From: Mycobacterium sp.
GTDB lineage: Bacteria; Actinomycetota; Actinomycetes; Mycobacteriales; Mycobacteriaceae
NCBI GenBank assembly: GCA_003987775.1
Contig: RXJD01000023.1
Location: 186,001-250,000, forward strand
Length of the DNA: 64,000 nucleotides
Direction of reading: 5' to 3'
Shown here: piece after piece, positions 44,784-54,246 of the stretch
Layout: every line of letters begins with the position of its first letter
Position numbering within the stretch: position 1 is the stretch's first letter
Program-made: the position numbers and the translations under genes
Notes under the pieces: generated by a model
Databases searched by the model: none
What the model was told of the DNA's origin: nothing
The model's input: only the letters and a program-made list of their open reading frames with translations

Positions 44784-46396
44784 CCGGCATGCTCGCGCAA
44801 CCGCAGTGGATGACGGCCGCCGCGGCGGACGTGGCGGGTCTTGGAGCGTCTGTCAGCGAGGCTAACGCGATCGCCGCGAAACTGACCACAGGTGTTCCGG
44901 CCGCCGCGGCTGACGAGATATCTGAAGCTACGGCAAGGTTTTTCAATGCAATCGGCGACGAGTGTCAGAGCGTCATGCGGCACGCGGCGGCCTTCCATGC
45001 CCACTTCAGCCAGGCATTGGAAGCCGCCGTTGGCAGCTACGTGTCGGCGGAGCTGGCCAACGTCGCATCAGCAGCCGCAATTCCACCGTTCGTCTTTCCG
45101 GCCAACTACACGTCGGTGTACATCTCTGGCAGTGGGATACCGGTGCCCAGCGCGTCGTACATGGCCACCGTGTTCGCCAATTTCGTGCTGCCGAATTTCC
45201 CGGGCGGCAACGTCGTCAACGCGCTGGCCCTGTTCACCCCCGCAGGCCTGTACCCGCTGACCGGAACCACGGTCCTGACGCTCAACGATTCGATCACCCA
45301 GGGCGTTTCAATCCTGGACACCACGCTTTTCGGGACCGGACTGGGTCAGCTGGGCCTCATTCAGCCCGGCGGAAAGCCCGTTGTGGTGCAGGGTATTTCG
45401 CAGGGCGCGATCATCGCGTCGCTGGAAATGCAGAACCTGCTGGCGATGCCCACCCCGCCGACCGCCGCGCAGCTCGGCTTCGTGCTGCTCGGTGACCCGA
45501 TGAATCCCAACGGCGGGCTGCTGGCCCGCTTCCCGAACTTGGCGCTGCCCAGCCTGGGGATGACGTTTTACGGCGCGACACCTGCCGACACACCCTGGCC
45601 GACGCACATCTACACGCTGGAATACGACGGCATCGCCGACTGGCCGCAATACCCGCTGAACTTTCTGTCCGATCTGAACGCCTTCGCGGGTCTGTACTAC
45701 GTGCATCCCACGTATCCGAACCTGAATCCAGCTGCGCTGCCGGCGGGGTACAACATCGTGCAGCTGCCGACGTCTGCGGGATACACGGGCAACACCGCGT
45801 ACTCGGTGATCACCATTCCGCATCTGCCGCTGCTGGAGCCACTGCGCGCAATGCCGTTGCTGGGCAACCCGATCGCGGACCTGATCGAACCGGACCTGCG
45901 AGTACTGGTCAATCTCGGCTACGGCGACGTAGCGCACGGCTACTCCACCGGCCCCGCCGACATCCGCACCCCGTTCGGGCTGTTCCCGCCGGTTGAGCCG
46001 CAGACGGTGTTCTCCGCGCTGAGCGCTGGAACCCAGCAGGGGATTAACGCCTTCGCCGGCGACCTGCAGGCGTTGGCGACCCAGCCGTTGCCCCCGTTGT
46101 CGCCGGCCACCTTTTTCTCCGACGTGGGTTCGCTGCTGAAGCCCTACACCGACTTCAATACCGCCTTCGCCAAGTTCCAGCCGACCGTGAACCTCGCGAC
46201 CGGGCTGGTGGCGACCGTCCCGTCCTACGGCTTCGAGCTGTTCATGGACGGAATCGGCCAGGCGACCGGCGGCCAGCCCGTGCAGGGTCTGATCAACGCC
46301 ATCGGCATGCCGATCGCCGCAACCGTCGGCCTGGGGGTGTTACTCACCGGGTTTGAAGCGCTGGTGCTCACCGGTGCCTGGTATCCGTCAGGCTGA
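44780..46396 (+). CDS. PE family protein with PE-PPE serine hydrolase domain
   Basis: 538 residues. An N-terminal PE-like helical hairpin covers about residues 1-95 ([38 protein letters not shown]). The PE-PPE (alpha/beta hydrolase) domain follows: Ser207 in the nucleophile elbow [17 protein letters not shown] and HGYSTGPAD near residue 395 for Asp/His. Such proteins are secreted esterases or cutinase-like enzymes at the cell surface. The literal PE dipeptide is replaced by PQ near residue 8. ATG 44780 overlaps the previous stop by 4 bp, an odd operon with ligD and the FAH fusion. The stop overlaps the convergent methyltransferase by 9 bp. Confidence 0.85.
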   Translation: MTGMLAQPQWMTAAAADVAGLGASVSEANAIAAKLTTGVPAAAADEISEATARFFNAIGDECQSVMRHAAAFHAHFSQALEAAVGSYVSAELANVASAAAIPPFVFPANYTSVYISGSGIPVPSASYMATVFANFVLPNFPGGNVVNALALFTPAGLYPLTGTTVLTLNDSITQGVSILDTTLFGTGLGQLGLIQPGGKPVVVQGISQGAIIASLEMQNLLAMPTPPTAAQLGFVLLGDPMNPNGGLLARFPNLALPSLGMTFYGATPADTPWPTHIYTLEYDGIADWPQYPLNFLSDLNAFAGLYYVHPTYPNLNPAALPAGYNIVQLPTSAGYTGNTAYSVITIPHLPLLEPLRAMPLLGNPIADLIEPDLRVLVNLGYGDVAHGYSTGPADIRTPFGLFPPVEPQTVFSALSAGTQQGINAFAGDLQALATQPLPPLSPATFFSDVGSLLKPYTDFNTAFAKFQPTVNLATGLVATVPSYGFELFMDGIGQATGGQPVQGLINAIGMPIAATVGLGVLLTGFEALVLTGAWYPSG

Positions 46397-47305
46397 CGAC
46401 GCCCGCACAAACCCGATCGATGCCGCCGGCCCACTGCGAGCCGCGTCCCCCAACGGCGCCAGCCCCGCGGCGCTGAACAGCTCGGCGAGGTCGGAGGTGA
46501 TCGTGTTCCACCGGTTCGCCCACAGGTGCGCCGCCACGTCGGTGTGCTCGCCGGGGTAGGTCAGGCCGGCGATGTCCAGATCGAGGCCGAGCTCGCGCCA
46601 CCGGTCGGTCATCAGCTGAGCCTGCTGCTGGTCGGCAGAAGACCGGCCGGCCACCTGCCCGTAGTCGGCCGCCAGCCAGCTGCCGGAATCACTGAGCGCA
46701 ATGATGCTGTCCAGCAGCCGGACCTCGGCTTCCTGGGGCAGAAAGCCGATCAGCAGGCCTTCGGCGAGCCAGGCCGTAGGTTGTTCGGTGTCGTACCCCG
46801 CGGCCAACAGAGCCGCCGGCCATTCGTCCCGCAGATCGATCCCGACAGTGCGGTGGTCCACGTCGGCGCTGGCACCCAGTTTGCGCAGCGTCGAGGTCTT
46901 GAACTCGATGACCTCGGGCTGGTCGATCTCGAACACCCTGCTGCGGCCTGGCCAGGGCAACCGGTAGGGGCGGCAATCCAGGCCGGAGGCCATAATCACG
47001 AACTGTTGCACGCCCATGCTGCCGGCTTCGGCGAGATAGTCGTCGAAGAACTTGGCGCGGGCGGCGAACGTGTCGATCATCCGGGGGAAGCCGAGGTTGC
47101 CCGCGGCATCGACCGCGTCAAGCTCGCCGGCAGCGAGACGGCTGAACAACTCCACTCCGACGGCCCGCACCAGCGGCTCGGCGAACGGGTCATTGATCAC
47201 TATCTGATGGCGTCTGCTCGCGGCCGCCCGGGCGGCCGCGACCATGGTGGCGGTGGCCCCCACACTGTTGGCCAGGTCCCAGCTGTCGTCGTCGGCGCGC
47301 GCCAT
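46388..47305 (-). CDS. SAM-dependent methyltransferase (TIGR00027/LCMT-like family)
   Basis: 305 residues. The start [27 protein letters not shown] is characteristic of the large mycobacterial family of putative O-methyltransferases. [19 protein letters not shown] near residue 100 is the SAM-binding loop (GxDxRxYR), followed by [31 protein letters not shown] is another conserved block. The substrate is unknown. ATG 47305 is divergent from the crotonase gene (57 bp). Its 3' end overlaps the PE hydrolase gene by 9 bp. Confidence 0.9.
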   Translation of the reverse strand: MARADDDSWDLANSVGATATMVAAARAAASRRHQIVINDPFAEPLVRAVGVELFSRLAAGELDAVDAAGNLGFPRMIDTFAARAKFFDDYLAEAGSMGVQQFVIMASGLDCRPYRLPWPGRSRVFEIDQPEVIEFKTSTLRKLGASADVDHRTVGIDLRDEWPAALLAAGYDTEQPTAWLAEGLLIGFLPQEAEVRLLDSIIALSDSGSWLAADYGQVAGRSSADQQQAQLMTDRWRELGLDLDIAGLTYPGEHTDVAAHLWANRWNTITSDLAELFSAAGLAPLGDAARSGPAASIGFVRASSA

Positions 47306-47361
47306 GGACCTACCGTAAGCCCGGTACCTGGAAGTCCGCTGAAGTCGCTTACCGTTCGGGT

Positions 47362-48177
47362 ATGGCACCCGAACCCGCAGTCACCCTGGAAACCCTCGAG
47401 GACAACATCGCCTGCATCACGCTCAACCGTCCGCGGCTGTTGAACGCCATCGACGGATCGCTGATCAAGGGCGTTGACGATGCACTGAACACGCTGGGCC
47501 GCGGCGACTTTCGGGTCGCGATCCTGACCGGGGCCGGCCGCGGGTTCTGTGCCGGAGCCGACTTGAGCGGCACCGGCGAGGCGTGGACCGACGTCAAACC
47601 GGCTACGCCGCCGTTCAAGGTGAGCTACGACGCCCAGGTGCGGCTGGCCGAGCTGTTCGTCCGGATGTACGAGCTGCCGATCCCGGTGATCGCCGCGGTC
47701 AACGGGGTGGCCGTCGGGGGTGGGCTGGCGTTCGCGCTGCACTCCGACATCCGGATCGCCTCCGAGAATGCGCGATTCGGCTCGGTCTTCATCAAGGCGG
47801 GCTTCTCGTCGATGGACATGGGGACCAGTTATCTGCTGCCCAAGATCGTCGGCGCCGGTGTCGCACGCGAACTGATGCTGACCGGTCGCATCATCGACGC
47901 GGAGGAGGCCTACCGCATCAGGCTCGTCCACGAAGTGGTCTCACCCGACGACCTCATGGCCGCGGCACTGGCCAAGGCGCGCGAGATCGCGGCGAACAAC
48001 GCCTTCGGCGTGTGGCAGACCAAGATCGGACTCAACGCCGCGCTGGATGCGCCCAGCCTGCGGCACGCCATCGAGATGGAGAACCGCACCCAGATCCTGA
48101 CCGGCTTCACGAACAATCCCACCGAGGCCGCGAAGGCGCATCGCGAGAAGCGCGCACCGAGGTGGGATCCGCTGTGA
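47362..48177 (+). CDS. Enoyl-CoA hydratase/isomerase family protein
   Basis: 271 residues of crotonase fold. Oxyanion-hole segments [12 protein letters not shown] near residue 67 and [21 protein letters not shown] near 113 are intact. The first catalytic glutamate position reads FGSVFIKAG rather than FG.PE...G, but [12 protein letters not shown] follows, so activity as an isomerase or a different acyl-CoA reaction is possible. Acts on acyl-CoAs in the cytosol. The C-terminus ([10 protein letters not shown]) is typical of the family. It is not a syntenic M. tuberculosis gene as far as I recall. Confidence 0.88.
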   Translation: MAPEPAVTLETLEDNIACITLNRPRLLNAIDGSLIKGVDDALNTLGRGDFRVAILTGAGRGFCAGADLSGTGEAWTDVKPATPPFKVSYDAQVRLAELFVRMYELPIPVIAAVNGVAVGGGLAFALHSDIRIASENARFGSVFIKAGFSSMDMGTSYLLPKIVGAGVARELMLTGRIIDAEEAYRIRLVHEVVSPDDLMAAALAKAREIAANNAFGVWQTKIGLNAALDAPSLRHAIEMENRTQILTGFTNNPTEAAKAHREKRAPRWDPL

Positions 48178-48180
48178 CAA

Positions 48181-49050
48181 TTAGACTTTCGACATCACCT
48201 TGTCGGCGTACTTCTCCAGGTGCCCGATCTTGACGTCCAGCGGCTCGAGGTCGGGTCCCTTGATGTAGGGCCAGCGAAAGCCCACGATGACATCGGTGAC
48301 GCCCTTGTCCTCGAGGCGCTTGATGCCGTCGACGGTGTAGGCGTCCGCGGAGATGACGTGAATCTCGAACGGACCGCTCTTGCCCGCCTCTTCCCGAAAC
48401 TGTTTGACGCGGGCGATAAGTCGGTCCAGCTCTGCCGGGTCGCTGCCCCCGCCGTGCATCCAGCCGTCGAGGCGGGCCGCCCGCCGCAGCGCGGCGTCGG
48501 CGTGTCCGCCCACCAGAATCGGGATCGGCTGCGACGGTGCCGGGCTCATCTTGGTCTTGGGGATGTCGTAGAACTCGCCGTGGAATTCGAAGTAGTCGCC
48601 GGTGGTCAGACCTTGAACGATCTCGATGCATTCGTCGATCCGCTTGCCCCGCTTGGCAAAAGGCAAACCCATCAGGTCGTAGTCCTCCGGCCACGGGCTG
48701 GTGCCGACGCCCAGCCCCACGCGGTTGCCGGTCAGCGCGGCCAGCGAGCCGGCTTGCTTGGCCGTCAGTGCCGGGTGCCGCACCGGCAGCTTGAGCACAA
48801 AGAAATTGAACCGCAGCGTCGTCGTCACCGCACCCAAAGCCGCTGTCAGGACGAAAGTTTCGATCATCTCCTTGCCGTCGAGGAACTCGCGGTTACCGTC
48901 GGGGGTGTACGGGTACTTCGAGTCGGATTCGTAGGGGTAGGCGAGACTGTCGGCGATCGTCATGCTCTGGTAGCCGGCCGCCTCGGCAGCCTTGGCCAGC
49001 GGGATGTAGAAGGAGGGGTCGGTCATCGACTCGGCGTAGCTGAACCGCAC
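48181..49050 (-). CDS. LLM-class F420-dependent oxidoreductase (Rv0940c-like)
   Basis: 289 residues of luciferase-like barrel. FSYAESMTDPSFYIPLAKAAEAAGY opens the family fold, NRVGLGVGTSPWPEDYDL near residue 110 binds F420, and ILVGGHADAALRRAARLDGWM near 175 is the usual C-terminal block. The start is GTG at 49050; an overlapping ATG is out of frame. Its stop is 3 bp from the convergent crotonase stop. M. tuberculosis Rv0940c corresponds by size and place. Substrate unknown. Confidence 0.88.
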   Translation of the reverse strand: MRFSYAESMTDPSFYIPLAKAAEAAGYQSMTIADSLAYPYESDSKYPYTPDGNREFLDGKEMIETFVLTAALGAVTTTLRFNFFVLKLPVRHPALTAKQAGSLAALTGNRVGLGVGTSPWPEDYDLMGLPFAKRGKRIDECIEIVQGLTTGDYFEFHGEFYDIPKTKMSPAPSQPIPILVGGHADAALRRAARLDGWMHGGGSDPAELDRLIARVKQFREEAGKSGPFEIHVISADAYTVDGIKRLEDKGVTDVIVGFRWPYIKGPDLEPLDVKIGHLEKYADKVMSKV

Positions 49051-49104
49051 GTCATGTCTGCTTTCGTCGAAGGGACGCGTCCCCCGACAGTAGAACGTGG
49101 GTGC

Positions 49105-49869
49105 CTAGAGCTGGTTCTCCGGCCCGATCACGGCCCACACCGTCTTGCCCGACGAGGTCGGCGTGCTGCCCCAGGCCCGCGACAACGCCTCGACGATGGC
49201 CAGCCCCGAGACGTCGATGCCCTTCGACGGCGAGGACAACCGCAGCGCCGGCGCGCCGCTGGCGTCGGAGACGGCGATCGTCGCGGTCTGGCCTTCGCAC
49301 TCGATGCGCATCACGGGGTCGCTGCCGGTGTGTTCCAGCACGTTTTCGATGAAGACGTTGACCACAACGAGGGCTACCGGGATCAGGCCAGGCTTGGACC
49401 ACGTCGTGAGCCACTCGCGGACCAACTGGCGCGACTCGCGGAGACTGGTCAGGTTCGCGGGCAGCTTCGCCTGGGAATGCTGAAGCTTGCGGCGACCGAG
49501 TTTGGCGACGCCTTTGATCGCCCCTTTCTCGGTCGGGTAGACGGGCATAAAGCGGGCGACGCCGCCGCGGGTGATCGCCTCGCGGGTTGCGCGGTTCGTC
49601 GAGACGAGGACGATCGGCACGTCTGGGCGGGTGTTCAACTGCCAGCGCGCGCTCACGAACGCCGACCACGCGGCTTCGTCGGGCACCTGGAGCGCGCTGA
49701 CGTCGACGATGACAGCGGCGGGCACATCGAGGGTGGCCTTGGTGATGGTGTCGCGCAGTTCCGCGGAGTTTCCGGCGTCCAGCACGCCTTCGGCGGTCAG
49801 CAACACCACCGAATCCTCGGTTCGCGATGCCAGGGCCAGCGAGCTGGAGGACTTGGCGACGGCACTCAT
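49105..49869 (-). CDS. STAS / RsbW-type ATPase fusion, sigma-factor regulatory protein (Rv0941c-like)
   Basis: 254 residues with two domains. Residues 1-110 are a STAS anti-anti-sigma fold (VVLLTAEGVLDAGNSAELRDTI; AVIVDVSALQVPDEAAWSAF) in which the phospho-acceptor Ser position is not clearly matched. Residues 130-254 are a GHKL ATPase of the RsbW type with N-box VVNVFIENVLEHT and G-box KGIDVSGLAIVEALSRAWG. A fused antagonist and kinase could act in a partner-switch on a sigma factor. ATG 49869 is chosen; the longer upstream frame has no domain character. Rv0941c is the recalled equivalent. Confidence 0.82.
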   Translation of the reverse strand: MSAVAKSSSSLALASRTEDSVVLLTAEGVLDAGNSAELRDTITKATLDVPAAVIVDVSALQVPDEAAWSAFVSARWQLNTRPDVPIVLVSTNRATREAITRGGVARFMPVYPTEKGAIKGVAKLGRRKLQHSQAKLPANLTSLRESRQLVREWLTTWSKPGLIPVALVVVNVFIENVLEHTGSDPVMRIECEGQTATIAVSDASGAPALRLSSPSKGIDVSGLAIVEALSRAWGSTPTSSGKTVWAVIGPENQL

Positions 49870-50129
49870 CGGGATGCCAGTCCGATCGTGTTGTCCGGTT
49901 CCATGTCCAGCTCCTCGAACCTCTGCCCCGTCGCCCAATGCCGCAAGAAGCTCCATCTTCGGCCAAGCGCACCATTTTGCGAAAGTGCGGTACTTCCCGC
50001 GTCGCCGCTTTGCCGCCCGCCGCAGCACGCATCACAGGCGGGGGTACCCACTACACGCGCGCGGTCAACCTCAAATCAGATCAAGCCTAATGGCACCCAG
50101 AGCCGAGCAGGTGCAGGAATTGTGTCTGG

Positions 50130-51287
50130 TCAGCCGTGGCGGGCGTAGGGAGGCGCCCCGACTCCGGCGACCGAATGCGTGCCCCAGGGTGTCCGCTCGA
50201 CGATGCGGGCGGGCGCGCTGTGCTGTCCCACCGAGAGCGTGCCGACCCGCTCGCGGGAGAGTTCCGCGACGTCGAAGACGGTCCCTTGCCAGTGGTAATT
50301 ACCGTCGAGCGGGTCGAGGTGGCCGACCAGTCGCACGTGTACCGGATGGCGGGTGCCGCCGATTTCGAGTGTCGCCTCGCCGTCGTAGGTGTCCTCGTAA
50401 TCCGGCGCGTGGGATGACAGGTCGAATGCCGACGCCGCTGGTGGCGGCGGAGGGGGCGCGAGTTGGGCGCGTTCGTTGTACACCTGCTGGCTGCTGTGGC
50501 GCACCTCGATGCGGCGACTGCCGGTGCGGTGCATCATCGCCACGCATTGCGCGATGTAGCGCGCCTGGACGCCCACGTCGGGGCCGGCCATGAAGAAGTA
50601 ATTGGGAAAACCGCGCACAGCCACGCCGTAGAACGGCTCCATGCCCGCGGTCCATGCCTGCTGCAGGGTCAGGCCACCGGCGCCGGCCAGCGGCGGGTCG
50701 TTTGCGACCGAGAAGCCGGTGCCGTAGATGATGACGTCGACGGGGTGCTCTACGCCGTCAATGGTGCGGATGCCGGTGGCGGTGATCGCTTCGATGGACG
50801 GCGCCACCGGGGGCCCGCTACGGGTGTGGCGCAGCAACCGGCGTCTGGCGCGGGTCGGCCAGTGCTCGATCTCGATGGTCACTCGCCGCGGCGCGTGCGG
50901 GAAAACGGTTACCGAACTCGCTGATTCGCGGAGGCGGCCCAGGTGGTGGCCGGCGAACGAGTCGGTCCCGACGACAGCGATGCGTTTGCCGGCCGGATGG
51001 AAGTTGTTGTCCCACTGTGCCGCATGAAACGATTCACCGCGAAAGTCACTGCACCCGGCGAGGTTTGGTATCCACGGGGCGACGGGTGCCGGCTGCGCGG
51101 CCACCACCACCCGGGTGCGGATGACGTCGTGGTCGGTGTGCAACGCCCAGCTGTCGGTGTCCTCGTCGAACGCCGCACGCCGCACGTCGTCGCGTATCTC
51201 GATGCCGGCGATGCCGGACGCCTGCAAGGCGTTCTGCACGCCGCGGGCGCGTGTTCCCGCGCCGACGATGACCACCGGATGCGTCAC
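50130..51287 (-). CDS. FMO-like flavoprotein with C-terminal DUF4873 (Rv0943c-like), compressed FAD domain
   Basis: 385 residues. The start VVIVGAGTRARGVQNALQ resembles an FAD Rossmann motif but the third glycine is replaced. The second dinucleotide motif is poor too (IAVVGTDSFAG). VDVIIYGTGFSVANDP near residue 190 is the FMO/Baeyer-Villiger ATG-type block, and FPNYFFMAGPDVGV is also typical. The final 90 residues match DUF4873 (DYEDTYDGEATLEIGGTRHPVHVRLVGHLDPLDGNYHWQGTV, in parts). Typical FMOs have about 490 residues; about 100 between the FAD motif and the next block are missing here. It overlaps the AurF-like gene by 4 bp as an operon. Confidence 0.75.
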   Translation of the reverse strand: MTHPVVIVGAGTRARGVQNALQASGIAGIEIRDDVRRAAFDEDTDSWALHTDHDVIRTRVVVAAQPAPVAPWIPNLAGCSDFRGESFHAAQWDNNFHPAGKRIAVVGTDSFAGHHLGRLRESASSVTVFPHAPRRVTIEIEHWPTRARRRLLRHTRSGPPVAPSIEAITATGIRTIDGVEHPVDVIIYGTGFSVANDPPLAGAGGLTLQQAWTAGMEPFYGVAVRGFPNYFFMAGPDVGVQARYIAQCVAMMHRTGSRRIEVRHSSQQVYNERAQLAPPPPPPAASAFDLSSHAPDYEDTYDGEATLEIGGTRHPVHVRLVGHLDPLDGNYHWQGTVFDVAELSRERVGTLSVGQHSAPARIVERTPWGTHSVAGVGAPPYARHG

Positions 51288-52189
51288 AGAAACCTGCTGC
51301 GCTTCCAGCCCCGGCGGGCAATCCGCCCCATCAGCCCCACTTCGGTGAGAAATGCTGCAAGAGGCGCAAATCCGGCGACCTGGATCTCCCGGCGGTGCTC
51401 GCTGGTGCGAGCGGCGCGCCGGGCCCGCATCGGGTCCAGCCCGGTGCGGGCGTAGGGGACCGGGTTGCTGAACAGGTAGTTGAAGAAGTATCCGCCGAGT
51501 CCGTTGATGTTGGCCATGAACCAGCGGTTGAGGCGCGGCATCTCGGCGACACGCTTGCGTGCGCCGTCCCGCGCAAACTGGATGTGGCGGGCTTCTTCGG
51601 TGACGTGAATTCGCATGAGCCGCTGGATGATCGGCTGCAATTCCGGGTCATCCATCATTTGCCGCTGCAGCGAGTCGAAGATCTCCTCACCGATCAGCGC
51701 GGCCACCCACAGCATCGACCCGCGCTGAAACGCCAGCGGCAGGGTGTTGATGACGTAGCGGTGAAAGCGTTTCGGCTGCACGGGTTTTGCGCCGATCCGT
51801 TCGATCGCTTTGCCGAACATGACCATGTGCCGGGTTTCGTCGCCGAGTTCGGTCAGCTTGTAGTGCGTCGACCGGCTGGTGGGATCCTCGTGCAGGATGG
51901 TGCGCAATAGCGACTGGTTGAGCATGTTCTCGAACCAGATGCCGGCCGAGAGCGTGTTGACCAGCTCCTGGCGGGACAATTCGATCTGCTGCTCGCGAGT
52001 CATCTCGTCCCACATCGCGGTGCCGTAGAGCGACACCAGCCGCGGCGGCAGGAAGAATTTGTCCGGGTCCAGGGGGGCGTCCCAGTCGATGTCGACGACG
52101 GGTTCGTAGGACTTCTTCACCGAGCCCTTGAGCAGCCGCTCGGAGAACTCTTCACGACTGGGCCCGCTCGGGCGCACCGCAGTGGTCAT
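51284..52189 (-). CDS. AurF-like diiron oxygenase
   Basis: 301 residues, mostly helical. Metal-ligand motifs are IWFENMLNQSLLRTI (Glu), ELGDETRHMVMFGKAIE (ExxH), GEEIFDSLQRQMM (Glu) and VTEEARHIQFARDGA (ExxH), as in the p-aminobenzoate N-oxygenase/AurF diiron family. It uses O2 to oxidise an amine or methylene. ATG 52189 has CGAAGGGACGG before it. It is the first gene of a two-gene minus operon with the FMO-like gene. The divergent neighbour is cobF. I recall no equivalent at this spot in M. tuberculosis. Confidence 0.82.
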   Translation of the reverse strand: MTTAVRPSGPSREEFSERLLKGSVKKSYEPVVDIDWDAPLDPDKFFLPPRLVSLYGTAMWDEMTREQQIELSRQELVNTLSAGIWFENMLNQSLLRTILHEDPTSRSTHYKLTELGDETRHMVMFGKAIERIGAKPVQPKRFHRYVINTLPLAFQRGSMLWVAALIGEEIFDSLQRQMMDDPELQPIIQRLMRIHVTEEARHIQFARDGARKRVAEMPRLNRWFMANINGLGGYFFNYLFSNPVPYARTGLDPMRARRAARTSEHRREIQVAGFAPLAAFLTEVGLMGRIARRGWKRSRFL

Positions 52190-52315
52190 CGTTGACCGTC
52201 CCTTCGCTCGCGTAGCTCCAACGTTAGGCAGATCACACCGCTTAGTCAATACCCTTGGTACCGGGTACCGGTGGTCCCAGGTAGAAATTGCACCGTCTCA
52301 ATTAGCTTGGGCGCC

Positions 52316-53104
52316 ATGACTCGTCACATCCACGTCATCGGCGTCGGTGCCGGCGATCCCGACTATGTGACCGTCCAGGCGATCAACGCGCTCAACGACA
52401 CGCAGGTGTTCTTCGCGATGGACAAGGGCGAGGCGAAGAGTGACCTCGTCGCGTTGCGGCAGCAGATCTGTGCGCGGTTCATCCGCGAGCCGGGCTACCG
52501 GTTCGTCGAATTGGCCGATCCCCAGCGCGCTGTCGGCGGCGACTACCGGCAGGCGGTGTCCGACTGGCATGCCGCGCGCGCCCGGGTCTGGGCAGACGCG
52601 ATCGCGGCCGAACTGCCGCCAGACGGCGTGGGTGCCTTCCTGGCCTGGGGCGATCCGTCGCTCTACGACAGCACGCTGCGGATCTTGGACGCGGTGGCCG
52701 CTGAGGTCGACTTCACCTACGACGTCATCCCCGGCATCACCGCGATACAGGCCTTGACCGCCCGCCACCGGATTCCGCTCAACGACATCGGGGCGCCGGT
52801 GCTCATCACCACGGGCCGGCGTCTGCGTGCCGGCGGGCTTGTCGGTGCGACCGTGGTGATGCTCGACGGCGACTGCTCATTTCAGACCTGTGCACCGGAG
52901 ACCGAGATCTGGTGGGGCGCGTACCTTGGTACCCCCGACGAACTTCTGCTGGCGGGAACCGTCGGGGCGGTGGGGGCCGAGATCGCGGCACTGCGTGGGC
53001 AGGCCAGAGCGCGGCACGGCTGGATCATGGACACCTACCTGCTGCGCCCGGGCGGCGGACCGGATCCGGCGGCATTCTTGGCAAGGCCGGAACCCCCGGC
53101 GTAA
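52316..53104 (+). CDS. cobF: Precorrin-6A synthase (deacetylating) CobF
   Basis: 262 residues of the tetrapyrrole methylase fold. HVIGVGAGDPDYVTVQAINAL near the N-terminus is the SAM-binding start; AFLAWGDPSLYDSTLRIL near residue 108 and YDVIPGITAIQALTARHRIPL near 145 are CobF-type blocks. CobF methylates C-1 of precorrin-5 with loss of acetate in aerobic cobalamin synthesis. The gene is reported absent from the M. tuberculosis complex but present in relatives such as M. canettii; its place between Rv0943c-like and Rv0944-like genes fits that deletion. ATG 52316 has no strong ribosome site, so the mRNA could be leaderless. Confidence 0.92.
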   Translation: MTRHIHVIGVGAGDPDYVTVQAINALNDTQVFFAMDKGEAKSDLVALRQQICARFIREPGYRFVELADPQRAVGGDYRQAVSDWHAARARVWADAIAAELPPDGVGAFLAWGDPSLYDSTLRILDAVAAEVDFTYDVIPGITAIQALTARHRIPLNDIGAPVLITTGRRLRAGGLVGATVVMLDGDCSFQTCAPETEIWWGAYLGTPDELLLAGTVGAVGAEIAALRGQARARHGWIMDTYLLRPGGGPDPAAFLARPEPPA

Positions 53105-53172
53105 CGCTCTAACGTCGGATTCTGGGCGACTTCTCATAAAAGAACGTGCGCTCCGGGTACCGATTCCCGCGC

Positions 53173-53178
53173 TACGAT
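53173..53178 (+). promoter_or_regulatory. Putative -10 element of the first PE gene
   Basis: TACGAT is followed by TTCCACGTG 5-13 bp later; the same arrangement (TAGCAT then TTCCACGTG) precedes the next PE_PGRS gene at 54191. The conserved spacing between two paralogues supports promoter function. No clear -35 is visible. Confidence 0.4.
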
Positions 53179-53243
53179 TCGTTTCCACGTGCTAAACACG
53201 TGATAGTTACGTCACAGCGCATCGGTCGGGAAGAGGTTGCTGC

Positions 53244-54119
53244 ATGTCCTATGTGTTCGCCACGCCGGAGTGGGTAGCCGCGGCGGCCACGGATTTGGCG
53301 AGCATCGGGTCCACGATCAACGCGGCCAGCGCCGCAGCGGCCATGCCCACGTCGGCGGTGATGGCAGCAGGAGCTGACGATGTCTCGGCGCTGATCGCGG
53401 CGCTGTTCGGTGCACACGCCCAGGCATATCAGCAGCTCAGCGCACAGGCGGCGATGTTTCACGAGCAGTTCGTCCAGCTGATGACCTCCGGCGCCAACCT
53501 GTACGCGGGCGCCGAAGCGGCCAACGCGACGCCGATGCAGAGCGGCGGGACCACCGTATCCAGCGAGCCGGCCGTGATGGCTGCCGCGCAGGCGGCGAGC
53601 GCCGGAAACGCCAATCGCGTCAATGCCGCCGTGGCCGCCGCCCGTGGTGGTGCTTCGGTGTTCGGCACCCGCGCTGCCACCGCCCTGGCACCGGCGGCAT
53701 CGGCAGGACTGTTCGGCGGTGGCGGTAGCGGCGCCGTGGGCGCGCTGGGCGGTCAGACAGCTGTGGCGCCGGCGTGTGACGTCGCGGCTGCGGACGCCGG
53801 CTCCCCGCAAGCGTTTGCCCCGGGCTTCTTCGGCGGGGGCGCCGCCCTCGGTGCTGCCAACGGTCAGGCCGCCGGTCAGCCCGCCAAGGGCGGCAATGAC
53901 GCGCATCCGGTCGCGCACGTTCATCACAGCGAAGCTGCCGTCGTCGCCGAGAGCGACCGGGTCGGCTGGCTCCATGGCGACGGTGCTCCCCTGTCCGCCC
54001 GGCCGCTCGAAAGCGCCGACAGCGTCTTCGCGCCCGTCGCACGTGATGCCGGCCCCGGACTGTTCGGTCACAGCGGCGCCGGCGCCGGCGGCGTGCTGGG
54101 TATCGCTGCACCCGCTTAG
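53244..54119 (+). CDS. PE family protein
   Basis: 291 residues. The PE domain covers about residues 1-95: [24 protein letters not shown] has the PE motif at residues 8-9, and [22 protein letters not shown] closes the hairpin. The remainder is Ala/Gly rich with [12 protein letters not shown] and a His segment ([10 protein letters not shown]), not a true PGRS array. PE proteins are ESX substrates placed at the cell surface. The upstream TCGGGAAGAGG leader is nearly identical to that of the next gene, so the two arose by tandem duplication followed by divergence. Confidence 0.85.
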   Translation: MSYVFATPEWVAAAATDLASIGSTINAASAAAAMPTSAVMAAGADDVSALIAALFGAHAQAYQQLSAQAAMFHEQFVQLMTSGANLYAGAEAANATPMQSGGTTVSSEPAVMAAAQAASAGNANRVNAAVAAARGGASVFGTRAATALAPAASAGLFGGGGSGAVGALGGQTAVAPACDVAAADAGSPQAFAPGFFGGGAALGAANGQAAGQPAKGGNDAHPVAHVHHSEAAVVAESDRVGWLHGDGAPLSARPLESADSVFAPVARDAGPGLFGHSGAGAGGVLGIAAPA

Positions 54120-54190
54120 GCCCGATTTTCGGGCCCCGACTTCGGGCCCAGAGTTCGGCCGATTCCGGGTCGCCCGCCCACTCACGGCGG

Positions 54191-54196
54191 TAGCAT
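54191..54196 (+). promoter_or_regulatory. Putative -10 element of the second PE gene
   Basis: TAGCAT precedes TTCCACGTG, with the same layout as 53173. The leader then runs to GATCGGGAAGAGG just before the ATG. Confidence 0.4.
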
Positions 54197-54246
54197 CCGC
54201 TTCCACGTGAAGTTCGGCTGACGTCTGATCGGGAAGAGGCTGCCGC

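Noticed and set aside
52190..52315. Cobalamin riboswitch before cobF
   Set aside because: The 126-bp interval is too short and has no B12-box; only a GGTACC inverted pair is visible.
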